Source: an uncultured Acetatifactor sp. (GTDB lineage: Bacteria; Bacillota; Clostridia; Lachnospirales; Lachnospiraceae). From it: a DNA stretch of 64,000 bases. A model generated the notes under the pieces. That model was not told where the DNA came from. It searched no databases and saw only the letters and a program-made list of their open reading frames with translations. The stretch is taken from NCBI GenBank assembly GCA_910584865.1, contig CAJUCE010000017.1, forward strand, positions 1 to 64,000. The letters run 5' to 3'. Positions within the stretch are counted from its first letter, which is position 1, and each line of letters begins with the position of its first letter. Shown here one piece after another: positions 50,675 through 59,524 of this stretch. Both the position numbers and the translations under genes were made by a program.

Positions 50675-51718
50675 ATGAGCGCATTCAATAACGCCACCCT
50701 GCTAATCACAGGCGGCACAGGAAGCTTCGGGCATACGGTCCTGAAGCATTTTTTAACCTCTGATATAGGAGAAATCCGGATCTTTTCCCGGGATGAGAAA
50801 AAACAGGATGATATGCGGCATGAGCTGCAGGCACGTTATCCGGAGGAAGCAAGGAAGGTAAAATTCTACATTGGAAATGTGAGAGATCCCCAGTCGGTAC
50901 ACGATGCCATGGTTGGAGTGGACTATATCTTTCATGCTGCAGCGCTGAAGCAGGTACCGTCCTGCGAATTCTTTCCCATGGAAGCCGTCCGGACAAATGT
51001 GGAAGGGACAAATAATGTACTCCATGCCGCGATAGAGGCGAAGGTTAAAAGAGTCGTATGTCTTTCCACAGACAAGGCGGCCTATCCTATCAATGCCATG
51101 GGAACCAGCAAAGCCATGATGGAGCATGTGGTACGGGCCAATGCCAGGGTAGCAGCGGAACGCGGGGAGACGGTAATCTGCTGTACCAGATACGGAAATG
51201 TGATGTGTTCAAGGGGATCGGTGATCCCTCTTTTTGTGGAACAAATCAGAAGCGGACAGCCTATCACCATTACAAATCCGGAAATGACGCGCTATCTTAT
51301 GAATCTGGATGAAGCGGTAGATTTGGTAAAATTCGCTTTTGAACATGGAGATCCGGGCGATCTGTTTATCCAGAAAGCGGATGCCAGTACCATCGGCGTT
51401 CTTGCAAAGGCGGTACAACAGCTTTTCGGGGATACCGGAACCAGGATTATCGGCACCAGGCATGGAGAAAAGCTGTATGAGACGCTGATGACCAAAGAGG
51501 AGAGGCTGCGTTCCGAGGATATGGGAAATTATTACAGGGTATCTGCAGATAACAGAGACCTGAATTATGACAAATATTTTATTGACGGACAAGTATTGAC
51601 GGAATCGGATGAGGCATATTCCAGTCATAATGCAAAACTGTTGGACGTGGAAGGGACAGTAAAGAAGCTTCTTACAAATGATTATATACAGGAACAGCTG
51701 AAGGTGGTGAAGCAGTGA
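50675..51718 (+). CDS. capE: UDP-GlcNAc 4,6-dehydratase/5-epimerase (CapE/FnlA/WbjB)
   Basis: A 347-residue SDR enzyme, first in UDP-L-FucNAc synthesis. ATLLITGGTGSFGHTVLKHF and RIFSRDEKKQDDMRHEL are typical CapE/FlaA1 motifs; IFHAAALKQVPSCEFFPMEA precedes the modified active site with LSTDKAAYPINAMGTSKAMM (Lys instead of Tyr-Lys classical arrangement). GAAGAGGAGAA precedes ATG 50675. It overlaps capF by four bases. From here the GC content rises again relative to the preceding ten kilobases. Confidence 0.93.
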   Translation: MSAFNNATLLITGGTGSFGHTVLKHFLTSDIGEIRIFSRDEKKQDDMRHELQARYPEEARKVKFYIGNVRDPQSVHDAMVGVDYIFHAAALKQVPSCEFFPMEAVRTNVEGTNNVLHAAIEAKVKRVVCLSTDKAAYPINAMGTSKAMMEHVVRANARVAAERGETVICCTRYGNVMCSRGSVIPLFVEQIRSGQPITITNPEMTRYLMNLDEAVDLVKFAFEHGDPGDLFIQKADASTIGVLAKAVQQLFGDTGTRIIGTRHGEKLYETLMTKEERLRSEDMGNYYRVSADNRDLNYDKYFIDGQVLTESDEAYSSHNAKLLDVEGTVKKLLTNDYIQEQLKVVKQ

Positions 51719-53112
51719 AGATTCTGATAACTGGTGCCAAAGGTTTTGTGGGACGAAATCTGGCGGAGAATTTGAAAAACATTCGTGATGGGAAGGACAG
51801 GACCAGGCTGGATCTGACGATTACGGAGGTCTATGAATATGATGTGGACAGCGAGGAGACCATATTGCAGGAGGCCTGTGAGAAGTGTGACTTTGTGTTC
51901 CATCTGGCAGGGGTAAACCGTCCGAAAGATAAGAGCGAGTTCATGAAGGGAAATTTCGGATTTTCATCGGCTCTTTTGGAGATGCTTCAGATACATCACA
52001 ATACTTGTCCGGTGATGCTGGCCAGTTCGATACAGGCATCCCTGACAGGGCGGTATGCGGACTCTGAATATGGAAAAAGCAAGCTTGCAGGAGAGGAGTT
52101 ATTTTTTCAATATGCGTCGGATACCGGAGCGAAAGTTCTCGTGTATCGGTTCCCGAATGTTTTCGGAAAGTGGTGCAGGCCAAACTACAATTCCGCGGTT
52201 GCTACATTCTGTAATGCAGTGGCAAATGATGAGGCCTATACGGTAAGTGACCCTTCGATTGAGCTGGAGCTGTTATATATTGACGATCTGGTGGAAGAGA
52301 TGCTGGATGCACTGGAGGGAAAGGAACATCGTTGCGAATATTCGGAGAGCGGCGTATCTGGCGGTGCAGAGGCCATAGGAGTGCAGGAGGAAACGCAGGT
52401 CACAAAAGCGCAGGAGACGGAAACGCAAGACACGGAAGTACAGGAGACGGAAATGCAGGGCACCGAAGCGGAGGCGGGGCGCTACTGCCATGTCCCGGTT
52501 ACATATAAGGCTACGCTGGGCGAGATTGTGAGCCTGCTTAACTCCTTCCGGCAGATGCCGGAGACTCTGGTGATACCACAGATCCCCCAGGGCTCCTTTG
52601 CAAAGAAGCTTTACAGCACCTATTTATCCTATCTCCCGGCATCCAGGATTGCCTACGGTTTTCGATCCAATGTGGATAACCGGGGAAATTTTACGGAACT
52701 CATTCGGACAATGAGCTGTGGCCAGATCAGCATTAATGTTGCGAAGCCCGGGATTACCAGAGGACAGCACTGGCATAACAGTAAATGGGAAATCTTCGTT
52801 GTGGTTTCCGGGCATGGTCTGATTCAGGAACGCAGAATCGGAATTGATCCGGATACGGGAAAAGAATACCCGGTTATCGAATTTGAAGTGACAGGTGAGC
52901 AGATGAGAGCCATACAGATGCTTCCCGGATATGCACATAATATAATTAATTTAAGTACAACGGAAAATCTGGTAACTGTCATGTGGGCCAATGAACCATT
53001 TGACGAGACACGTCCGGATACGTTTTTTGAAGCGGTAGAGGGAAGAAACGCATCAGGAAAAAGGAAAGGGAAGGGAAACAGCAATGAGAGCGCATTCGAC
53101 ATGGAAAGATGA
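51715..53112 (+). CDS. capF: UDP-2-acetamido-2,6-dideoxy-L-talose-forming reductase (CapF/FnlB/WbjC)
   Basis: A 465-residue bifunctional protein. The N-terminal SDR domain (KILITGAKGFVGRNLAENLK; VFHLAGVNRPKDKSEFMKGN; MLASSIQASLTGRYADSEYG KSKLAGE) reduces the 4-keto sugar, and the C-terminal cupin (GNFTELIRTMSCGQISINVA; ITRGQHWHNSKWEIFVVVSG) epimerises C3. Cupin metal ligands are present. Between them, about residues 213-260, there is an extra Glu/Thr/Gln-rich segment (VQEETQVTKAQETETQDTEV then QETEMQGTEAEAG) not expected in the family. The rest is complete. It overlaps both neighbours. Confidence 0.9.
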   Translation: MKILITGAKGFVGRNLAENLKNIRDGKDRTRLDLTITEVYEYDVDSEETILQEACEKCDFVFHLAGVNRPKDKSEFMKGNFGFSSALLEMLQIHHNTCPVMLASSIQASLTGRYADSEYGKSKLAGEELFFQYASDTGAKVLVYRFPNVFGKWCRPNYNSAVATFCNAVANDEAYTVSDPSIELELLYIDDLVEEMLDALEGKEHRCEYSESGVSGGAEAIGVQEETQVTKAQETETQDTEVQETEMQGTEAEAGRYCHVPVTYKATLGEIVSLLNSFRQMPETLVIPQIPQGSFAKKLYSTYLSYLPASRIAYGFRSNVDNRGNFTELIRTMSCGQISINVAKPGITRGQHWHNSKWEIFVVVSGHGLIQERRIGIDPDTGKEYPVIEFEVTGEQMRAIQMLPGYAHNIINLSTTENLVTVMWANEPFDETRPDTFFEAVEGRNASGKRKGKGNSNESAFDMER

Positions 53113-54271
53113 CGGCAGGCTGAAGCTTTTGATCATTGTCGGGACAAGACCTGAAATTATACGTCTGGCGCCGACGATTACAAAGTGCCGTCGGTATTTT
53201 GATACCCTTCTTGCCCATACAGGCCAGAATTATGACTATAATCTGAATGAAATATTTTTCAGAGATCTGCAGCTCGGAAAGCCTGATATATATCTGGATG
53301 CCGTAGGAGAGGATTTGGGAGCCACAATCGGCAATATTATAGAAAAGAGCTATAAACTGATGGTGGAATGCAGGCCGGATGCGCTTTTGATTCTGGGGGA
53401 TACCAATTCCTGTCTTTCTGCCATCCCTGCGAAGCGCCTGCATATCCCTGTCTTTCATATGGAAGCAGGAAACCGGTGCAAAGATGAGTGTCTGCCGGAG
53501 GAAACAAACCGGCGGATTGTTGATGTGATATCCGATGTGAATCTGGCGTATTCGGAGCATGCAAGGCGTTGGCTGAAGGACACAGGACTTCCGCCGGAAC
53601 GGACTTATGTAGTCGGAAGTCCCATGGCGGAGGTGCTAAGCGGGAATCTGGAGGCAATTCAACATTCAGATATCCACAGCCGGCTGAGTAAGGAATTAGG
53701 AATTGATATCAAGGAAGGGGCATATATTCTTCTTTCTGCTCATAGGGAGGAAAATATAGATACGGAAGAAAATTTCCATTCGCTCTTTACGGCGGTTAAT
53801 TCCATGGCGGAAAAGTATGATATGCCGATTCTGTATTCCTGCCATCCCAGGAGCCGGAGACGTCTGGAAGAGAGCCGCTTTTTGTTGGATCGGCGTGTTT
53901 ATGCCCATGAACCGTTGGGATTTCATGATTACAATTGTCTGCAGATGCATAGTTTTTGCTGTGTGAGCGACAGCGGTACGCTGCCGGAAGAAAGCGCTTA
54001 CTTTCATTCTATCGGCCGTTCCTTTCCGGCAGTTTGTATACGAACCAGCACGGAGCGTCCGGAGGCCATGGAACGGGGAGCATTTGTATTGAGCGGGATT
54101 GACACCGGAGGACTTCTTCAATCCGTGGATCTGGCAGTGGAAATGGTCAGAAACGGGGATCTGCCAAGCATTGTACCAGACTACTCTGATACAAATGTAT
54201 CGTCAAAGGTGGTAAAGATTATTCAAAGCTACACAGGGATAGTGGATAAGTTTGTGTGGCGGAAGAAGTAA
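53084..54271 (+). CDS. capG: UDP-L-FucNAc-forming C2-epimerase (CapG/FnlC/WbjD)
   Basis: A 395-residue non-hydrolysing C2-epimerase, the third step to UDP-L-FucNAc. KLLIIVGTRPEIIRLAPTIT is the family start, HTGQNYDYNLNEIFFRDLQL, LILGDTNSCLSA, FHMEAGNRCKDECLPEETNR and the later SAHREENIDTEENFHSLFTA are typical; SDSGTLPEESAYF closes the UDP site. AAGGGAAGGG precedes ATG 53084. The start lies 29 bases within capF. It is the last gene of the EPS operon and is followed by the strong terminator at 54301. Confidence 0.94.
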   Translation: MRAHSTWKDDGRLKLLIIVGTRPEIIRLAPTITKCRRYFDTLLAHTGQNYDYNLNEIFFRDLQLGKPDIYLDAVGEDLGATIGNIIEKSYKLMVECRPDALLILGDTNSCLSAIPAKRLHIPVFHMEAGNRCKDECLPEETNRRIVDVISDVNLAYSEHARRWLKDTGLPPERTYVVGSPMAEVLSGNLEAIQHSDIHSRLSKELGIDIKEGAYILLSAHREENIDTEENFHSLFTAVNSMAEKYDMPILYSCHPRSRRRLEESRFLLDRRVYAHEPLGFHDYNCLQMHSFCCVSDSGTLPEESAYFHSIGRSFPAVCIRTSTERPEAMERGAFVLSGIDTGGLLQSVDLAVEMVRNGDLPSIVPDYSDTNVSSKVVKIIQSYTGIVDKFVWRKK

Positions 54272-54300
54272 GGAAAGATACTGTGGAGCGTAAAGGGTTT

Positions 54301-54339
54301 GCCTGTCCGCCCGGTTTGGGGCGGACAGGCTGTTTTTTT
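54301..54339 (+). terminator. Strong intrinsic terminator of the EPS operon
   Basis: GCCTGTCCGCCC (54301-54312), GGTTTG loop, GGGCGGACAGGC (54319-54330), then TGTTTTTTT. A perfect 12-bp GC-rich stem. It overlaps the 3' end of the minus-strand M56 gene by a base or two, so it separates the convergent units. Confidence 0.95.
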
Positions 54340-56233
54340 ATTTCCAATAATGATATTCATAATTCCAGCCAACTCTGGCAGCCGCATCCAAATAGCAGGG
54401 ATGATTGGAAAATACGGCCCCCGACGGCCCCGGCGGGTTGGGATCACCTCTTTTGGCCTCGGTTTTTGTATTGTAGTATACATATCTATCGACCTTTTGA
54501 AGCAGGCAGACCGGAGCTCCGCATATGGTACACCGATGGTGCGGCTTCACTACTACGGAATAGGATTCTACAAATTTTCTTTCCCAGAATTTATCATAAT
54601 CATCCGGGAGGGTGGTTTTTGCAGAGAAATTAACAGTGCCTGTTGGGGAAGCTGCGCCTCGCCCGGCCGGTCTGGTATACGTGAAGTCCGGGGTACCTTT
54701 GCCTGCCGCAGTGACAGGACTGCTTTCAGGAAGCGCAGGATCGCCGGACTGGGCATAGACCCCTAATGTAGTAGCGCACATGCAGATAACAGCTGTTGTC
54801 AGCATGGTAAGCAGGGTCCGGCCCTTTGTCTTTTCGGGAGATTTGACAATTGCCCCCAGGCGTTCTTTCAGCTCCTGCGTGCCTTCGGTGAGCGTCATGG
54901 AAATCAGGGCACTCTGATAAGCCTGCTCTGTATGCAGAAAAGAAAGCAGGGTGTTGCCATAGGCAATTTTTTCTCTGTTGTCCAGATTTGCTGTCACGGC
55001 TTCATCACAGGCCAGCTCGCAGGCCCTGCCGGTCTCTTTGGCCAGGAGGCGGACGAAGGGATTGAACCAGTGGATACAGCAGATTATCTGGACAAACCAT
55101 TTGTAAAACATATCGCGCCGTTTATAATGAATCAGTTCATGGGTGAAAATATAAATCAGCTTATCCTCTGGTTCTGCATTTCGGGAAGTGGAACCTGCCG
55201 CGGCTGACAGTATGTCTTCTGCTTCCCGGACTGTATTGTCCGGCAGGAGAATACAGGGACGGATAAAGCCGGTGAGCAGAGGGGAGGCAATCAGCGGACT
55301 GGTATAGAGACCTACCGGTGTCCGTATATTTTGGCTTCTCTTGCAGTCGGCCAGCAAATGCAGGATCCGATGGTCGGTTACCGGGGTACAGTCGGTTCTC
55401 AGGAAGCCTGAAAAGCGGCGGTAAGTCAGTATTTTCCAAACAAGAGAAAGAAGAGCCACACCCAGCCAGGTTGCGGACAGGGCGATTCCCACATAGGACA
55501 GGCAGGGAAGGGCTATGAGCAGGTTTTCCAGTTCGGCGATTGCGGGAAATGAACGGTGTATTGCCATTGCTAAACTGTCAGATACGGTATGTTTGACGGG
55601 CGGCAGATTCCGGTGCGGAGCCGTCAGGGCTGTGGTTGTCAGGCTGCCGTTCCCCGTTTTGGCGTCAAGAGCCCGGAAGGTGTTGATTTTATTGATTGTC
55701 GATTCAGAAATCCAGGGAAATGTTTCAGCGTTTGGTAAGCAGAATATTTCCGGATTGCTGCTTTGGGCGGAGGACATTTGGGGGATAAGAGGGGCCTCGC
55801 TGTCATCATATGCCTGCGGACCGGAGGGCAGGGATGTGCTCAGGGGATCTGCAGGGGCCGGGGTGCTGGATCTGCTGTCGGTGTTGCCGACTGCTTCATC
55901 CGTTGAAGCATGGAGATCGGACGGCAGCTTTTCCGAAGGAATGTAGACGTTTTGTATCTCTTTAATCGGAGCAGGCATATTGTCGGACGGATCGGTTACT
56001 ATCTTCACTGAATCGGAAAGGGCCGCGGCGCCCGGGCGGTCAAACAGGGAATCGGCGAAGGAAGCATCCGGACTGAAGGGCAGAACAAAGCGCAGAGCCG
56101 CCGTAAGCCAGATATAGTACTGCCAGCGTTTGCTGAATCGCTTCCGGTACAGCGGTTTCAGCAGGCATAGCAGTATTATCAGCAGCGTCCCGGACAGAGA
56201 GAGTGAGATTAAGATTCTGATAAATTCATCCAT
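54338..56233 (-). CDS. M56-family membrane metallopeptidase (BlaR1/MecR1-like antirepressor)
   Basis: A 631-residue membrane protein. Two N-terminal helices (ILISLSLSGTLLIILLCLLK; WQYYIWLTAALRFVLPF) are followed by a Ser/Pro/Asp-rich insert of ~150 residues, a third helix (LPCLSYVGIALSATWLGVAL), then the zinc peptidase with HELIH (His365-Glu366-His369) and the downstream ELACDEAV third ligand. One helix (TMLTTAVICMCATTLGVYA) precedes a ~90-residue outer tail with CTICGAPVC and no penicillin-binding motifs. The BlaI-type repressor gene lies 115 bases upstream. It probably cleaves that repressor when an outside signal is sensed; the signal is unknown and may not be a beta-lactam. Confidence 0.9.
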   Translation of the reverse strand: MDEFIRILISLSLSGTLLIILLCLLKPLYRKRFSKRWQYYIWLTAALRFVLPFSPDASFADSLFDRPGAAALSDSVKIVTDPSDNMPAPIKEIQNVYIPSEKLPSDLHASTDEAVGNTDSRSSTPAPADPLSTSLPSGPQAYDDSEAPLIPQMSSAQSSNPEIFCLPNAETFPWISESTINKINTFRALDAKTGNGSLTTTALTAPHRNLPPVKHTVSDSLAMAIHRSFPAIAELENLLIALPCLSYVGIALSATWLGVALLSLVWKILTYRRFSGFLRTDCTPVTDHRILHLLADCKRSQNIRTPVGLYTSPLIASPLLTGFIRPCILLPDNTVREAEDILSAAAGSTSRNAEPEDKLIYIFTHELIHYKRRDMFYKWFVQIICCIHWFNPFVRLLAKETGRACELACDEAVTANLDNREKIAYGNTLLSFLHTEQAYQSALISMTLTEGTQELKERLGAIVKSPEKTKGRTLLTMLTTAVICMCATTLGVYAQSGDPALPESSPVTAAGKGTPDFTYTRPAGRGAASPTGTVNFSAKTTLPDDYDKFWERKFVESYSVVVKPHHRCTICGAPVCLLQKVDRYVYYNTKTEAKRGDPNPPGPSGAVFSNHPCYLDAAARVGWNYEYHYWK

Positions 56234-56348
56234 CAGTGGGCTCCTTTTTGCGTTTATGGATTCTCTTTGGTGGACTCCCCATTGTTTAAAGCAAGTGGGA
56301 TTGAGGAGGCCTTATTTCAAAGATGCTATAGGGGACAGCCTGGAGATC

Positions 56349-56765
56349 CTAATCCGTACTGTCTGATCCGGCAGGATCGCCTGTCTCCAGGGATTGATTC
56401 AGGCTGGTCCAGTAGTTCTCCACTTCCTGCATTTCGGCTGCAGATAAAACATCCTGGCGAAGCAGTGTGGAAACCAGAGTTCTGACATTTCCGCTGTATA
56501 CCCGATTGAGAAAGCTGTTGGTCTGCAGGGTCTGGTATTCCTGCTCTGTAACCAATGCAATATAGTCGTTGCGCCGGCCGATTTTTCGGATTTTCAGATA
56601 TTTCTTATCAATCAGCCGGGAGAGCAGAGTGAGTACCGTATTTTTGTTCCAGGGATTGCTCTCACGCTGCAGCTCTTCCAGGATCTGCGCATAGAGGGCA
56701 GAGCCGCCGTTTTTCCAGATGATTTTCATTAGGACCAGTTCCGATTCTGATATTTGCTGTGACAT
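56349..56765 (-). CDS. BlaI/MecI-family repressor
   Basis: A 138-residue winged-helix repressor: QISESELVLMKIIWKNGGSA, NPWNKNTVLTLLSRLIDKKY and LKIRKIGRRNDYIALVTEQE are the conserved DNA-binding half. The C-terminal helices dimerise and carry the expected cleavage region (NSFLNRVYSGNVRTLVSTLL). I start it at ATG 56765 because AGGAG stands at seven bases; ATG 56768 is also possible, and the longer frame to 56876 lacks a site. It pairs with the M56 protein as a signal-controlled switch. Confidence 0.92.
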   Translation of the reverse strand: MSQQISESELVLMKIIWKNGGSALYAQILEELQRESNPWNKNTVLTLLSRLIDKKYLKIRKIGRRNDYIALVTEQEYQTLQTNSFLNRVYSGNVRTLVSTLLRQDVLSAAEMQEVENYWTSLNQSLETGDPAGSDSTD

Positions 56766-56768
56766 CAT

Positions 56769-57255
56769 TTTTCTCCTATTCCAGTTCCGCCATGCGCGTG
56801 TTCTTCGCGCATTGGACCCGTAAATTCGATGGGCACGGTATGGGTTTCTGCTGATTTCCGGTTCCATGTATAACATATTAACACATTGTAGGCGGCTTCG
56901 TCAAGCTGCTTTTGGACGGAGGCAATGCCGGTTAAAAAGCCCTTAAATTGGAGCAGCTCAGACAGGGCACTGAAATGTTGCAGACATGTATTGCCGTCCT
57001 GAACAATTGTCCTATACAGTCCTATACAGGCCGAAAATGTATTTGCCTTTTATTCATAAGTATGCTACACTCTATTCAAAGCATATTTCAGATCTGGTAT
57101 GGCCGTTAGCGCTGCATACTTGTCAAATATTAAGTTTTTTCATTATATTCAAGGAAATTCATGCTTTTATTTCATCCATTCAAAATTAATAAGAGCAGGA
57201 GTTTCGCATATAGTACCCAGGCCGCGAGCCTCCTGTCGGCTAAAGGAGGCGTTTT
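56769..57255. other. Intergenic region with candidate BlaI control sequences
   Basis: No supportable gene. TAACACATTGTAG (56879-56891) resembles a TACAnnTGTA-type BlaI operator. TCCTATACAG occurs twice in tandem at 57010-57030. A 67-codon open frame on the plus strand at 56986 lacks a ribosome binding site and is rejected. Confidence 0.4.
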
Positions 57256-57939
57256 ATGGCGGGGAACAGGGAGTATAAAAGTGATGTGTTCGGCATGTTG
57301 ATGGAGGAGCCGGAGTATGCGCCGGAGGTGTATAACGCGCTGAACCATTCGGATTACAGGGATTCGGACCTGGTAGAGGTGTGTAACCTGGAGAAAGGGA
57401 TTTCCCTGTCAGTGCACAATGATGCGGCGTTTATTTTGGATATGAACTTAAGCGTATATGAGCACGAATCCACCGTTTGCCCCAATATGCCTCTGCGGGC
57501 GCTGATCTACGTGACAAACATTCTGGAGCAGTGGGTTAAGAAGCGGAATATTTATGGGAAGCGGCTGGTGAAGATCCCGACACCCCGGTTTGCCGTGTTT
57601 TATAATGGGACGGAGGAGCAGCCGGAGCAGTATAAATTGAAGCTGTCGGACGCGTATGCAAACCCCATGGAAGAAACGGAGCTGGAGTTGGTCTGTACAG
57701 TATATAATATCAATTCAGGAAAGAATCATAAGCTACTGTCGGAATGCAGCGTTTTACGGCAGTATATGATCTTTGTAAATTATTCGGGAGTACCTGGGAA
57801 AGTACCCGGAGAAGGATCTGAGAAAAGCGGTAAACTGAATGCAGATTCTTCCGATTATGCGCAGGTCTATATTCCTAATGGGCGTTCCGTTGATATTGAT
57901 TTGGATTATTGTGCCAGGGAAGAAATGCTTGTGGATTGA
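57256..57939 (+). pseudogene. Rpn-family PD-(D/E)XK nuclease, frameshifted C-terminus
   Basis: The first ~175 residues follow the Rpn family: NREYKSDVFGMLMEEPEYAP, VYNALNHSDYRDSDLVEVCN, SLSVHNDAAFILDMNLSVYE and PNMPLRALIYVTNILEQWVK, then RLVKIPTPRFAVFYNGTEEQ. After MIFVNYSG the frame is unlike the family, while the alternative frame reads REYLGKYPEKDLRKAVN before a stop, so a single-base change near 57785-57795 has occurred. The family tail is therefore lost. The nuclease motif could still fold. AAAGGAGG precedes ATG 57256. A stand-alone Rpn-type tail lies at 31742. Confidence 0.75.
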
Positions 57940-58066
57940 GATATTCGGAGAAAGCAATGAGCTTGTAAATATTGCAAAGCACCCAATGGCATTGTGGAAG
58001 TGTAGAAATAAGGCAGAAGATAAATATATAACTTAATGTAATAAACGACGAAAATGAGGGGATTGT

Positions 58067-58897
58067 ATGCAGAATCAGGACATCAGGGAATATTTTTCCC
58101 GAATAGGCATCCGGAAGATTACCAGACTGGATACGGCATTGTTGGAGACTTTTGGGCAGGAAGAGGGCGGAAGGCATATAGAGCGTCTGGATGAACTGTT
58201 TGGACGTTCAGAAGAGCGTCTGTTTTACGGGACAGGCGATGCGGTATACCTTCACCGCCAGAAGGAACTTGTGGCGTATCTGAACCAGAGCCTGCAGATG
58301 AGCCTCCTGGCGGCTTCTTTTTATGACCGTGTGTTTTTTAAGAGAGCTGCGGAGTATCTGTTGGAATACGATGCCTATTTTTCGGGGGACATTTTCGACA
58401 TCGGCTGCGGGAACGGGATTCTCACCTGCCTCCTGGCCCGACAGCATCCGGATTCCCAAGTCACGGGACTGGATATATCCCGGGAGGCGGTCTGCGTGGC
58501 AGGAAAGCTTGCGGGGGAGATAGGGCTGCAGAATGTGCAATTTATGTGCGATGCGCATAAATTGCAGACATGCGGCACACTGTTTTCCTGTCGCACGGTG
58601 CACGAAAATGTGGCATGGAGGCCTCTCTGTGAGGAAAATGCGGCAGCGGCTCTGACGGCACAGGAGCAGGAACAGAGGCACAGGCAGTATGCAGGTGTGC
58701 TTTCGGCCCTGATAAAGCCTCAGGGGTATCTGGTCAGTGTGGAGCGCTATGAGGACGACGGTGCATATGCAGGACTGGTCCGCGCCCTGGAGGGGCAGGG
58801 GCTTTTGCAGGTGAAGGGGACACATATGCAGTTTTCCTGCAGATGCGGGGATGGGACAGGGACTTTTCAGACGGGGATTTTTCGTAAAATCGGATAA
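58067..58897 (+). CDS. Class I SAM-dependent methyltransferase
   Basis: A 276-residue protein. Residues ~100-200 form the SAM-binding fold: DIFDIGCGNGILTCLLARQH is motif I, VTGLDISREAVCVAGKLAGE carries the acidic residue of motif II, and VQFMCDAHKLQ is motif III. The N-terminal ~95 residues are helical and unfamiliar. AATGAGGGG precedes ATG 58067. It is a single gene with no obvious partner. The substrate is not evident; tRNA, small molecule and protein methylation all remain possible. Confidence 0.82.
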   Translation: MQNQDIREYFSRIGIRKITRLDTALLETFGQEEGGRHIERLDELFGRSEERLFYGTGDAVYLHRQKELVAYLNQSLQMSLLAASFYDRVFFKRAAEYLLEYDAYFSGDIFDIGCGNGILTCLLARQHPDSQVTGLDISREAVCVAGKLAGEIGLQNVQFMCDAHKLQTCGTLFSCRTVHENVAWRPLCEENAAAALTAQEQEQRHRQYAGVLSALIKPQGYLVSVERYEDDGAYAGLVRALEGQGLLQVKGTHMQFSCRCGDGTGTFQTGIFRKIG

Positions 58898-58979
58898 AGG
58901 AATCGGCATTCCCCACAATTCCGCCCCAATGCAGCACATTAGCTGCATTGAGGTGAACTGATTTAGAAAGGAAGATGAT

Positions 58980-59243
58980 ATGACGAAAGTAATCCTCGAC
59001 ATACCTATTGGAGAAACATTGAAAACTTTCTGAAAGCGTGCAGGTTATACGCAAATGGATGTTGTACGGAAGGCGAACATATATGGGAGCAATATGTCGG
59101 AATCAACTTATTCGAAAATCGAACAGGGCAGCCGTAATATATTTGCATCTGACTTTGTTATACTGAAGCTTGTGCTTGGATTTTCGTATGAGGACATATT
59201 TGGGAGCTTTGAGGCAGCTGTTTCGGGGGAAAGGCTTAAGTAG
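58980..59243 (+). pseudogene. XRE-type HTH gene with an in-frame TGA
   Basis: From ATG 58980 (after AGGAAGATG) the frame reads MTKVILDIPIGETLKTF, then TGA at 59031-59033, then KRAGYTQMDVVRKANIYGSN and MSESTYSKIEQGSRNIFASD, a normal XRE helix-turn-helix up to FSYEDIFGSFEAAVSGERLK. The TGA most likely replaces an Arg CGA codon. Translation may restart at ATG 59055, giving a 62-residue protein without helix 1. It is probably a fresh pseudogene. Confidence 0.75.
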
Positions 59244-59262
59244 GGAAATATTCGGTTTTTCT

Positions 59263-59310
59263 AAATCTTCCTTGTTTTTCTGGGAACCATCCCAGGCAAG
59301 GAGGATTTTT
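59263..59310 (+). terminator. Long two-part hairpin terminator
   Basis: AAATCTTCCTTG (59263-59274) pairs with CAAGGAGGATTT (59297-59308); inside it CTGGGA/TCCCAG close an ACCA loop. TTTT follows. It ends the HTH transcript. Confidence 0.8.
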
Positions 59311-59314
59311 CTAT

Positions 59315-59356
59315 GCGAAATTCGCATTGTGAAATACGCATTGCGAAATTCGCATT
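59315..59356 (+). repeat. Three 14-bp direct repeats upstream of the ECF sigma gene
   Basis: GCGAAATTCGCATT (59315), GTGAAATACGCATT (59329) and GCGAAATTCGCATT (59343) stand head to tail. ATGCGAAATTCGCAT is also a near-perfect palindrome. The layout looks like an operator array. It is 170 bases before the sigma start. Confidence 0.7.
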
Positions 59357-59524
59357 GCGCAGTCCGTACACGGAAGTTTACCGCCGACACAGCGCTGCAT
59401 ATTTCAGTGGCATGCAGTAAAAAGAAAAGAAAAAAATTTTGAATAATTCCAAAAGTTATTACAATGTATAAGTGAAAGGCAAAAGCGCTGCAGCCCGGAT
59501 AAGACGTCTTAGAGGAAGAACCCA

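Noticed and set aside
56986..57189. 67-codon frame upstream of the Rpn remnant
   Set aside because: No ribosome binding site and no family; it overlaps likely control sequences of the BlaI-type gene.
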